DNA from: Chloroflexota bacterium
Lineage (GTDB): Bacteria > Chloroflexota > Limnocylindria > P2-11E
Direction: 5' to 3'
Length of the DNA stretch: 38,238 bases
NCBI GenBank assembly: GCA_016183435.1
Contig: JACPEQ010000034.1
Coordinates: 1 to 38,238, forward strand
The notes below the pieces were generated by a model. That model searched no databases and was not told the DNA's origin. It saw nothing but the letters and a program-made list of their open reading frames with translations. Positions 24,610 to 31,650 of the stretch are shown here, in pieces (within the stretch, counting starts at the first letter, position 1; every line of letters begins with the position of its first letter). The position numbers were made by a program, and so were the translations under genes.

Positions 24610-25035
24610 CTACGTCGTCGTGCCGGTCCGGCCCCTGTACGCCGACAGTGGAAGCGCGATCGCGGCGGCGACCTCCAGAACGCGCTCGTCGTCGGAGATC
24701 AGTCGCGCGCCGAGGCCATCCGCGAGCGCGACGTACGCAGCGTCGTACGCGGTCAGACCGTGGGCGGTCCACGTGGCGACGCGATCGATCGAAGGCTCGC
24801 TGACGCTGAACGCGAAGCGCGTCAGGTCGACCGCCAGCTGCTGCACCGCGGACGCGTCCCACGACCACCGCCGCGCGGCAGCGTTCAGCAGCTCGAGAGA
24901 GAGCAGCGACGGTACCGAGATCGAGAGGCGGCCCGCCGCGTAGTCCTCGCGGACGACCTTCGCCTCAGCGCCGTGGCGCTGCTGCGGGCGGAACCACTTG
25001 AAGACGACGGACGCGTCGAGCACGACGGCTGTCAC
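24610..25035 (-). CDS. vapC: PIN-domain toxin, VapC-like RNase
   Basis: 141 aa. PIN fold with acidic active-site residues visible in 'VVLDASVVFKWF' (first Asp), 'SLLSLELLNAA' (Glu), 'LTAYDAAYVALA' (Asp) and 'LISDDERVL' (C-terminal Asp). VapC toxins cleave tRNA or rRNA, bound and silenced by the antitoxin encoded just upstream. GTG 25035 overlaps the antitoxin stop by GTGA. TA pairs commonly move horizontally; here it sits between two tadC ends. Confidence 0.88.
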   Translation of the reverse strand: MTAVVLDASVVFKWFRPQQRHGAEAKVVREDYAAGRLSISVPSLLSLELLNAAARRWSWDASAVQQLAVDLTRFAFSVSEPSIDRVATWTAHGLTAYDAAYVALADGLGARLISDDERVLEVAAAIALPLSAYRGRTGTTT

Positions 25036-25289
25036 CGCTCATCCCGCATCCGGCGGATCACGAGGGTGAGGTCCTCTGCGGGAACGGGATTCCGCTCGAA
25101 GAGGTCGTCGACCGACGCCAGGGCGGCGCGCACGGACGGGTCCGCTCCCGGGCCTTTCTCGCTCGCGAGATCCGCGACGGCCAGCTGCTCGACGTACGCG
25201 CTGCGCGTCAGGCCGCGCCGTTTCGCGGCGCGGTCGATCCGCGAGACCACCCGTTGGTCGAGAGAGAGCAGGACCTTCCTCGTCGCCAC
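25032..25289 (-). CDS. vapB: Ribbon-helix-helix antitoxin, VapB-like
   Basis: 85 aa from GTG 25289 ('MATRKVLLSLDQRVVSRIDR'). The beta-strand plus two helices ('RRGLTRSAYVEQLAV') is a ribbon-helix-helix DNA-binding motif; the acidic C-terminal part would bind the toxin. The track start at 25328 lies inside the end of tadBC and ahead of the promoter, so I prefer 25289. A TATACT hexamer ends 7 nt before the GTG and no ribosome-binding site exists, which suggests leaderless translation. The protein likely represses its own promoter. Confidence 0.82.
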   Translation of the reverse strand: MATRKVLLSLDQRVVSRIDRAAKRRGLTRSAYVEQLAVADLASEKGPGADPSVRAALASVDDLFERNPVPAEDLTLVIRRMRDER

Positions 25290-25295
25290 CGACGC

Positions 25296-25311
25296 AGTAT
25301 ATCTGGGATAT
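25296..25311 (-). promoter_or_regulatory. Antitoxin promoter (-10 TATACT) with overlapping inverted repeat
   Basis: TATACT (25301-25296) is followed after 6 nt by the GTG start, fitting a leaderless mRNA. It overlaps ATATC-TGG-GATAT (25299-25311), a perfect 5-bp inverted repeat and a likely operator for the ribbon-helix-helix protein. The AT-rich patch stands out sharply in this GC-rich window. No clear -35 is seen. Confidence 0.55.
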
Positions 25312-25324
25312 CCACAGGTCCGCC

Positions 25325-26398
25325 TCACTGCACGAGCGAGAGCAGCGGCGGACCGAGGAACACGATGAGCAGCGCGGGCAGGACGCAGAAGGTCAGCGGG
25401 AACAACATGAGGACCGGCAGCCGGCGCGCGGCAGCTTCCGCGCGACGCCGATCCGCATCGCGCAGGGCGTCGGCCTGGATCACGAGCAGATCCGCCAGCG
25501 GCGCGCCGAACCGCGTGGACGACGCGATGAGCGCCGCGACTCGCGCCTCGGCCGGCCCCGACGCCGCGAACGCGCCGAAGGCCCGGCGCGCGCCCTGGCC
25601 GAGCGCGAGGTCGGCGAGGAGCCGGCGAGCTTCGGGCAGGCGGCCGACGGCCGGAGCGCGCACGACCAGCGCGCGCAGCGCCTGCTCGAAGGTCATGCCC
25701 GAGTCGAGGCCCACGACGACCGCGTCCAAGAGCGATGCGAGGGCGGAACCGGTCGTTGGGACGCGAAGGAGGCGCCGCAGCCAGATCGCGGCGATGGCCT
25801 CGAGGACGACCGCCGCTCCGAGCATCGCGCGCCCGGGGCCGACGAGGATCGCCACGTAGTCGGGCATCGAGAAGGCGAAGAAGACCGCGCCGAGCGGCGC
25901 GAGCAGGACGAGCACCGCCGCCGAGACGCGTCCCTGCGCGGTCAGGGCGGCCTGCTCGTCCGCGAGCGCGAGCCGGCCCCGCAGCAGCGACGCGACGCGC
26001 GCCAGGCTCCGCGACACGCGGCCGCCGGCGCGGGTGAAGGCCCCGAGCACGATGGCGATGGGCGCGACGTCCTCGTCGGCGACGGTACCGCGGTATGCGA
26101 CGAGCGCGTCATCGAGCCGCACGCCGAGCGCGAGCGATGCCGCCACTCGGCGGGTCGGCGCCGCGAGCGCCGCCGGAAGCGCGGGCGCGACCTCCGCGAA
26201 GGCCTGCGGGAGCGACAGTCCGCTGCCGAGCGCCGAGGCGATCGACTCGACGAGGCCCGGCAGCGCCGCACGACGGTCGCGCCGCCAGTGGCGCCGTTCG
26301 ACCAGAGCCCCCCATCGCCGCACGAACGGCGCGGGCGCGCCAGGCACGAGCGCGACCGCGGCGGCGACGAGCGCCGCGGCGACGAGGACGAGGGTCAG
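25325..26398 (-). CDS. Fused TadB-TadC membrane platform protein of the second tad locus, CTG start
   Basis: 357 aa with two T2SSF domains in one chain. The first is 'LPGLVESIASALGSGLSLPQ' to 'DEQAALTAQGRVSAA', the second 'LLDAVVVGLDSGMTFEQAL' to 'STRFGAPLADLLVIQADALR', followed by a TadC-like end. In the first locus these are separate genes. Translation begins at CTG 26398, overlapping the tadA remnant stop as CTGA; the N-terminal helix 'LTLVLVAAALVAAAVALV' would be broken by any later start. The track shows it fused in frame with the tadA N-terminus, an artefact explained by the tadA deletion. Confidence 0.82.
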   Translation of the reverse strand: MTLVLVAAALVAAAVALVPGAPAPFVRRWGALVERRHWRRDRRAALPGLVESIASALGSGLSLPQAFAEVAPALPAALAAPTRRVAASLALGVRLDDALVAYRGTVADEDVAPIAIVLGAFTRAGGRVSRSLARVASLLRGRLALADEQAALTAQGRVSAAVLVLLAPLGAVFFAFSMPDYVAILVGPGRAMLGAAVVLEAIAAIWLRRLLRVPTTGSALASLLDAVVVGLDSGMTFEQALRALVVRAPAVGRLPEARRLLADLALGQGARRAFGAFAASGPAEARVAALIASSTRFGAPLADLLVIQADALRDADRRRAEAAARRLPVLMLFPLTFCVLPALLIVFLGPPLLSLVQ

Positions 26399-27406
26399 GT
26401 GCCCACGTCGCGCAGCGAGTAGGGATCGCCGCGCGTGGGGTCGATCTCGGCGATCTGGACGATCCGGCGGCGGCCGTCGCCGTCGCGCTCCTGATGCACG
26501 ACGACGTCGATGCCGTGGCGGATCTGCTCGCGGACGGCCGCGAGCGGGATGTCGATGCCCGCCATGAGCGCCATCGTCTCGAGCCGGATGAGCGCGTGGT
26601 AGGCGCCGTTCGCGTGCGCGGTCGTGAGCGAGCCGCGATGGCCGGTGTTCATCGCCTGCAGCATGTCGAGCGCCTCGCCGCCGCGGACCTCGCCGACCAA
26701 CGTTCTCCTGCGGCAGACGCAGCTCGGCGGCGTCCTCGATGGTCACGACGCGCTCGTGCGCTCCGATCGCGAACGCGAGCGCGTTCAGCGTCGTCGTCTT
26801 GCCGCTGGACGTCCCGCCGGAGACGAGGATGCTGCGGCGCCGTCGCACCGCATCCACCAGGAACGCCATGGCCTCGGCGCTCGCGGTGCCGCCGCGCACG
26901 AGGTCGTCCGGCCCGAGCGGCCGCGCCGCGAACCTCCGGATCGTGAGCACGGGACCACCGAGGGCGATCGGGGGGATCGCGGCATGGACGCGCGAGCCGT
27001 CGGGAAGGCGTGCATCGACGAGCGGGTTCGCGAGGTCGATCCGACGCCCGAGCGGAGCGACGAGCCGCTCGATGAGCACGAGGATCTCCTCCTCGTCGCG
27101 GATCTGGATCGCCGTCCGCTCGAGCTTGCCGTCGCGCTCGACCCAGACGCCGCGCGTGCCGTTGACCATGACCTCGCTCACACGGTCGTCGCGAAGCAGC
27201 GGCGCGAGCTCGCCCAGCCCGAAGAGACGGTCCTCGAACCACCGCTCGAGCGCACGCAGCTCCGTCGACGGCACGACGACGCGCTCGGCGGCGAGCGACT
27301 CGCGCAAGAGCGGAGCGATCTGCTCGCGGCGCGGACGCCCGTCGGGCTCCTCGCGCAGGCGCGAGACCAACGCGCGTTCGAGACGTGCGCGCAGCGCGAG
27401 CGTCAC
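26395..27406 (-). pseudogene. tadA: Broken TadA/CpaF ATPase of the second tad locus (internal deletion and frameshift)
   Basis: Starts GTG 27406 overlapping the tadZ stop. The 5' part reads correctly through 'EVMVNGTRGVWVERDGK', Walker A 'SGGTSSGKTTTLN' and '[13 protein letters not shown]'. Then, near 26700, the frame breaks, and the 3' part resumes in another frame as '[20 protein letters not shown]' to 'SLRDVGT'. Compared with the intact TadA, about 35 residues between the Asp box and Walker B are absent. So this is a roughly 100-nt deletion that also shifts frame, not a single-base slip. Either a genuine pseudogene or a local assembly error; the product cannot be a working ATPase. Confidence 0.8.
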
Positions 27407-28329
27407 GCGATGTCGATCGTGAGGATCTCGGCCAGCTCGTCGTACGCGCGGCCGAGCGCGCCACCCACGATCGATGGACCGCGCACAGCGGCGCGGACGG
27501 CGGCCGGATCGTCCGGCAGGGCGCGGAACGTCGGGTGCGCACCGAGACGCTCGGCGCGGCATCGCGAGGCGATCCACCAGACCCGCTCCTCGTCGATCGA
27601 GGCGTCGATGGCGGACAGTGCCGCCGGGTCGTCGGTGCTCACGACCAGGACCCGGTCGGCGTCGTCGATGAGAGCGCGGGTGCGCTCGTCGAAGAGGGCC
27701 GGCGCGTCGACGAGCACCACGTCGGCGATCCGGACCGCGGCGCGCGCGGTGGCGGCCAGCAGAGGGACGCTCGGCATCGGCGAGACGCCGCCGATGACGC
27801 GCAGCCGCTCGCGCTCCGCGGCGACGACGGCGAGATGCTCCGTGGTGAGCTCTTCGACGAGGCCCTCGAGATCGGACCAGGACCCCGGAGCGAGGCGCAG
27901 CCACCACGCGGCGGAGCCGGAGCCCGTCGCATCCAGGACGAGGACCGAGGCGCGCGCCGACAGCCGCGCCGCGAGTCCGGCCACGAGGAGCGTGCGCCCT
28001 GCCCCTCCGCTCGGTCCGGTGACGAGCACGAGCCGGGTGGCTCCCCGTCGACGCGCGGGCACCGCCGCGGCGACGAGCGGCCCGATGGCTTCCGGTGCGG
28101 CGGACGACGCCATCGGGACGGCGCAGCCGGCTGCGCGAAGCAGCCGCTCCTGCTCGGCGCGTGCGATCGCGACACGCGGGACGTCGGGAGCGATCTCCGC
28201 CGCTTTGCCGACCGCCTCGGGATCGGCGAGGTCGACCAGAACGACCTCCGCCAGCTCATCGACGCGCTCGAGGCCGAGCACCTCGACGGCGTCGTCGAAC
28301 GCAGCGCCGCAGACGGCGACCCGGGTCAT
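27403..28329 (-). CDS. TadZ/CpaE-like ATPase of the second tad locus
   Basis: 308 aa from ATG 28329 (ATGA overlap with the upstream stop). The N-terminal 90 residues are receiver-like in shape but lack recognisable phospho-acceptor motifs. The ATPase part has 'LVLVTGPSGGAGRTLL', a degenerate Walker A (GGAGRT in place of GGVGKT), then 'VLVLDATGSGSAAWWLR' and 'ADVVLVDAPALFDERT'. This matches atypical TadZ proteins that locate Tad pili at the pole. Tightly coupled to the following tadA. Confidence 0.75.
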   Translation of the reverse strand: MTRVAVCGAAFDDAVEVLGLERVDELAEVVLVDLADPEAVGKAAEIAPDVPRVAIARAEQERLLRAAGCAVPMASSAAPEAIGPLVAAAVPARRRGATRLVLVTGPSGGAGRTLLVAGLAARLSARASVLVLDATGSGSAAWWLRLAPGSWSDLEGLVEELTTEHLAVVAAERERLRVIGGVSPMPSVPLLAATARAAVRIADVVLVDAPALFDERTRALIDDADRVLVVSTDDPAALSAIDASIDEERVWWIASRCRAERLGAHPTFRALPDDPAAVRAAVRGPSIVGGALGRAYDELAEILTIDIA

Positions 28330-28745
28330 CGCGTCGAGCGAAGGATCGGGATGAGCGCGAGACCGCGGGCGCGAGCGCTCGCGATGGCGGAGGCGTCCTC
28401 CGCGGTCAGCTCGACGACGAGCGTTCGCTCGTCGACGGCCATCACGCGGACCCCCGCCGCGACGTCGGACGCCGTCGCACGCTCGCTCGGGCGCGCGCCG
28501 AGCAGATCGAGGACGTCGTCGTCACGGAGGCCGGGGATGGGCGCGGAGAGCCAGGCCACCGGGATCGCGAGGGCCCACGTGCGCGGACCGAGACGCTCCG
28601 ACAGCGCAGGCGTCGGTGTCGCCGTCTGCGCCGGCGGCGGGACCGCCACGGTGACAGCCGATGCGGTCGCGAGGAGCAGGGCGGCGACCGCGACGGCCAT
28701 GCGTGGCGTCGGGCCGAGGCGCGGCGCCGCGAGGGAACGGATCAC
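28326..28745 (-). CDS. Membrane-anchored small protein, possibly CpaB/RcpC-like
   Basis: 139 aa from GTG 28745 (GTGA overlap). One N-terminal helix ('MAVAVAALLLATASAVTVAV'), a Pro/Thr linker, then a compact domain ('AIPVAWLSAPIPGLRDDDVL', 'VRVMAVDERTLVVELTAED'). The layout and the position before tadZ fit CpaB/RcpC proteins, which carry an SAF domain, but it is about half their length and I see no clear SAF signature. Treat as a hypothetical pilus-assembly protein. Confidence 0.55.
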   Translation of the reverse strand: MIRSLAAPRLGPTPRMAVAVAALLLATASAVTVAVPPPAQTATPTPALSERLGPRTWALAIPVAWLSAPIPGLRDDDVLDLLGARPSERATASDVAAGVRVMAVDERTLVVELTAEDASAIASARARGLALIPILRSTR

Positions 28746-29146
28746 GGGTTCGAGCCGAGCAGCGCGACGTGCGTCCGCCCGCTCAGCGTCACGTGGACCT
28801 CGATCTCGAAGCCGATGGCGATGACGCGCACGTCAGTTGGATCGGCACGGTCGTGCAGCCGCGCGAGGCGCGCGGCGGCGTGACGCGCCGCTCCGGCGAC
28901 AGCCGGGTCGGCGACGAACACGGCGATCTCGGCGCGACCGAGCTCGCGGCCGAGCGCGCGCACACGGTCGAACTGCAGGTCCGCGACGGCGGTGCCGGCC
29001 GCTGCCGCGGCGGCCTCGCCGGCACGCTGCGCGCGCACTCCGTCGAGGATCCGATGGGACACGCCGCTGAGCCCGACGATCGCGGCGGCCGCGACCCCGA
29101 GGAGGATGGCCGTCAGGACGAGCGCCTGGCCGCGCCCGTCGCTCAG
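28742..29146 (-). CDS. TadG/TadE-like pseudopilin-type protein, probable CTG start
   Basis: 134 aa beginning 'SDGRGQALVLTAILLGVAAA', the glycine-glutamine motif plus helix typical of TadE/TadG proteins that act as minor pilins of Tad systems. Two in-frame starts exist: GTG 29155 (overlaps the previous gene by 13 nt) and CTG 29146, which makes a CTGA overlap, has 'GGAG' 8 nt upstream and gives an N-terminus parallel to the preceding tadE ('MSDDGQALV'). I favour CTG. The C-terminal half ('AIGFEIEVHVTLSGRTHVAL') is beta-rich. Confidence 0.65.
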   Translation of the reverse strand: MSDGRGQALVLTAILLGVAAAAIVGLSGVSHRILDGVRAQRAGEAAAAAAGTAVADLQFDRVRALGRELGRAEIAVFVADPAVAGAARHAAARLARLHDRADPTDVRVIAIGFEIEVHVTLSGRTHVALLGSNP

Positions 29147-29535
29147 GGCGTCCACTCCACCACCCGGGCCGCGGATCCACGCACGGTGACGCTCGGAAGA
29201 CCGGCGAACGACAGCGGGACGGGCACCGTGTACTCGATCGCGACCCGAAGGAGCGTGCCGCGCGGGTCCGCGGATCGCGGCGGGTCGTGCTCGCCGGGCT
29301 CGATCCTGGTACGTACGCGTGCGGGATCGAGCGGCGAGACCGCCGCTGCCACCGCCCGCGCGATCTCCTCGTCGTCGTTCGTCAACGATCCCACGCGGGC
29401 GCCCTCGGCGGCGGCATGCTCGAGCGCGAGCCGCGCGACGCCGATCTCGGAAACGAGGACGATCGCGAGCGCGAACAGCAGGAGGAACGGAAGGACGAGC
29501 GCGAACTCGACGAGCGCCTGGCCGTCGTCGCTCAC
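29143..29535 (-). CDS. tadE: TadE-like pilus protein
   Basis: 130 aa from GTG 29535. 'SDDGQALVEFALVLPFLLLF' is the TadE signature: prepilin-like G-x-ALVEFALVLP followed by one helix, then an extracytoplasmic domain. Overlaps the hydrolase stop (GTGA) and is followed by the TadG-like gene, so these are co-translated. TadE is processed by the prepilin peptidase in known systems; the only such peptidase in the window is in the other tad locus. Confidence 0.85.
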   Translation of the reverse strand: MSDDGQALVEFALVLPFLLLFALAIVLVSEIGVARLALEHAAAEGARVGSLTNDDEEIARAVAAAVSPLDPARVRTRIEPGEHDPPRSADPRGTLLRVAIEYTVPVPLSFAGLPSVTVRGSAARVVEWTP

Positions 29536-30572
29536 CGCGGCAACGGAAGCGCGTTGACGACCGTCCCGAGCGGTGTCGACCGCGACGCCAGCGCCGCCGT
29601 GAGCAGGGCGACGCGGGCACCTTCCTCGACGGTCCCCAGAACGCGGTCGATCGCGATGCTCGCGAGCTCGGCCTCGTTCAGCTCATCGACCGATCGGCCT
29701 TCGCTCGGCGCTCGGCGCGTCGCGATCGTGGTGCGGACGACCTCCTGCGCCAGCGGGTGATCGACGATCCGGCCGTGGCCTTCGAGCTCCGCGGCCGACG
29801 CCGGCATGTACTCGCGAACGTCCACCCGTCGATCGAGGACGTCGCGCCGAAGCACGATCGGGTCGGTCACGACGTGAAGGCGGACCGCCGCCTCGGCGCG
29901 GACCGGCAGCGGCGCGCGTGTGCGGGCGAGGTCGCGGACGGCGTCGCTCGTCGGATCGTGGGCGCCCGTGAGGCGCGCCGCGAGGCTCGCGCCGGTCGCG
30001 AACAGCACGTCGGCCTCGAGGGCGGGTCTGATCGCCCGCGCGGCGTTCGCGCCGTTGTGCGGGCTCGCCAGGGCGACGTACGTGGCGATGCCGGTGACCG
30101 TCTTGGAGAGAGCGCGGTCCGCGACGACCCCGCCCATCGAATACGCGAGCACGTGCACCGCTCCGCACTCCTCGGACGCGTCCGCGATCACCGATCTGAG
30201 CTCTTCGCCGTTCCGGCTGACGTCACCGCTGGTGCGGTACGAGCCCTCGTGGACGCCGAAGCGGATCGTCCGGAAGCGGGCGTCGTCGGCGATGTCGCCG
30301 AGCGCGGCGCGGAAGAAGCCCTCGTCGCTGTTGTCGGTCGGTGAACCGAGACCGCCGACGATCACGACGCACTCCGGCCGCGCGTCCGATGGTGGCCGAG
30401 CGGGCGTCGGATGGAGCGGGCGAAGGATCGTGCAGGCAGGGTGGCCCGGGGCGGTATCGCACGCGCCGCCATCGGCGGCGGCGGGCCCCGTGAGCGGGAC
30501 CGCAGTGAGCGCCACGACGAGCGGCAGCGCGAGGTGGATGGGCGGCAGCACGGGTCCGGTCCATCGGCTCAC
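29532..30572 (-). CDS. Secreted alpha/beta hydrolase (lipase/esterase-like)
   Basis: 346 aa from GTG 30572. The N-terminus is a Sec-type signal ('PVLPPIHLALPLVVALTAVP', then Ala-Ala-Ala-Asp). The nucleophile elbow 'AYSMGGVVAD' holds the catalytic Ser; 'ALASPHNGANAA' is the segment often found after it in triacylglycerol lipases and PGAP1-like enzymes. The catalytic Asp/His are not certain. It overlaps tadE (GTGA), tying it to the pilus operon. The track fuses it to an unrelated frame from 31181. Confidence 0.75.
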   Translation of the reverse strand: MSRWTGPVLPPIHLALPLVVALTAVPLTGPAAADGGACDTAPGHPACTILRPLHPTPARPPSDARPECVVIVGGLGSPTDNSDEGFFRAALGDIADDARFRTIRFGVHEGSYRTSGDVSRNGEELRSVIADASEECGAVHVLAYSMGGVVADRALSKTVTGIATYVALASPHNGANAARAIRPALEADVLFATGASLAARLTGAHDPTSDAVRDLARTRAPLPVRAEAAVRLHVVTDPIVLRRDVLDRRVDVREYMPASAAELEGHGRIVDHPLAQEVVRTTIATRRAPSEGRSVDELNEAELASIAIDRVLGTVEEGARVALLTAALASRSTPLGTVVNALPLPR

Positions 30573-30604
30573 ACTTGTGCCGAGGAGCAGACGCCCGGGT
30601 GGGC

Positions 30605-31330
30605 CTAGGGCCGAGCCCTCGCGACCTCCGCCGCGGAGCGCTGCGCGGCGAGCTCCTCGCTGTCGTCGAGGGGCTCGAGCTGGACCCCGCCGTGGCGGCG
30701 CTCGAGCGCCCAGACCAGCAGCATGTCCGCGAGCCACGGGTTCTTCGGCAGGACGGAGCCGTGGCAGTACGTGCCCACGAGCCGGCCCTGCACGGCGCCT
30801 TCGGTCTTGTCCTCGCCGTTGTTGCCGTGGCCGACGACGACGGTCGCGAGCGCGCGGGCCTGTGGCCCCAGGTACGTGTACCCGGAGTGGTTCTCGAAGC
30901 CGATGAGCGTCCCCAGCGGCGCCGCGGCGAGCAGGTTGCCGACGAAGCGGACCTTGCCGGCGCGCGTCGTCACGTCCATCGCGCCCAGCCCCGGGATCGA
31001 GGGGCCCTCCGCGGGCACGTACTCGTGGCCGAGGAGCTGGTAGCCGCCGCACACCGAGAGCGCCGCGGCGCCCGCGGCGAACGCTTGCCGGAGGGCGTTG
31101 CCGTTCGCGCTCCGCAGGTCCTTGGAGACGACGTCCTGACCCTGATCCTGGCCGCCGCCGAAGAAGTACAGGTCGGCCCACTCCGGATCGAGCGTCTCAC
31201 CCGCCTGGAGATCACGCGTCTCGACGCCGATGCCGCGCCACCGCGCCCGCTGCGCAAGGGTGATGACGTTGCCGCGGTCGCCGTAGATGCACATGAGGTC
31301 GGGATAGAGGTGGCAGATGCGCAGGTCCAC
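30605..31330 (-). CDS. gatD: GatD, glutamine amidotransferase subunit of lipid II isoglutaminyl synthase
   Basis: 241 aa, class I glutamine amidotransferase (CobB/CobQ-like). Catalytic Cys in 'LSVCGGYQLLGHEY', His in 'VGTYCHGSVLPKNP', and substrate residues in 'YFFGGGQDQGQDVV'. With MurT it amidates D-Glu of lipid II in monoderm cell walls. GTG 31330 ('MDLRICHLYPDL') has 'AGGA' about 10 nt upstream. Usually adjacent to murT; here about 320 nt separate them. The 32 nt to the hydrolase hold nothing I recognise. Confidence 0.92.
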   Translation of the reverse strand: MDLRICHLYPDLMCIYGDRGNVITLAQRARWRGIGVETRDLQAGETLDPEWADLYFFGGGQDQGQDVVSKDLRSANGNALRQAFAAGAAALSVCGGYQLLGHEYVPAEGPSIPGLGAMDVTTRAGKVRFVGNLLAAAPLGTLIGFENHSGYTYLGPQARALATVVVGHGNNGEDKTEGAVQGRLVGTYCHGSVLPKNPWLADMLLVWALERRHGGVQLEPLDDSEELAAQRSAAEVARARP

Positions 31331-31344
31331 GTTCTCACGATCCT

Positions 31345-31394
31345 ATCGACCCGTCCCCCGGGCGCGCAGACCGAGGCGCCGCGGCGACGAGGTC
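31345..31394. repeat. Dispersed repeat copy B (upstream of gatD)
   Basis: Nearly identical to 12187-12236 in the same orientation; the 29 bp at 31353-31381 are an exact match. It lies 14 nt above the gatD start and overlaps the stop of the small ORF 31393-31626. Part of the 320-base stretch separating gatD and murT. Confidence 0.75.
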
Positions 31395-31626
31395 AATCCC
31401 CCGGTTCGGTGTACCCCACGCGCAGCTCGCTCATCCACTCCTCGAGCTCGATCCCCATCGGATCGGTCGCCGGCATGCCGACGCGCGACACGTGCTTCGT
31501 GCGCGGAGGCTCGGGCAGAGGTCGCGCTACACGGTGCTGACCGAGGAGGAGTATCGAGACCGGGGGGCGCCCGCTGCCGCGGCTGACGTCCTTCATCGAC
31601 GTCGACAGTGGGACCGCGAACGTCAC
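31393..31626 (-). CDS. Possible small protein between murT and gatD
   Basis: Up to 77 aa from GTG 31626, with internal ATG alternatives. The C-terminal part 'GIELEEWMSELRVGYTEPGD' is acidic and has the GC-rich third codon positions of real genes here; the N-terminal half is less convincing and no ribosome-binding site is visible. Its stop lies in repeat copy B. I do not recognise it; it may be a relic. The remaining spacer on either side shows no other feature. Confidence 0.3.
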   Translation of the reverse strand: MTFAVPLSTSMKDVSRGSGRPPVSILLLGQHRVARPLPEPPRTKHVSRVGMPATDPMGIELEEWMSELRVGYTEPGD

Positions 31627-31650
31627 GCGCGAAAGTGCCGTTCGGGCCGT

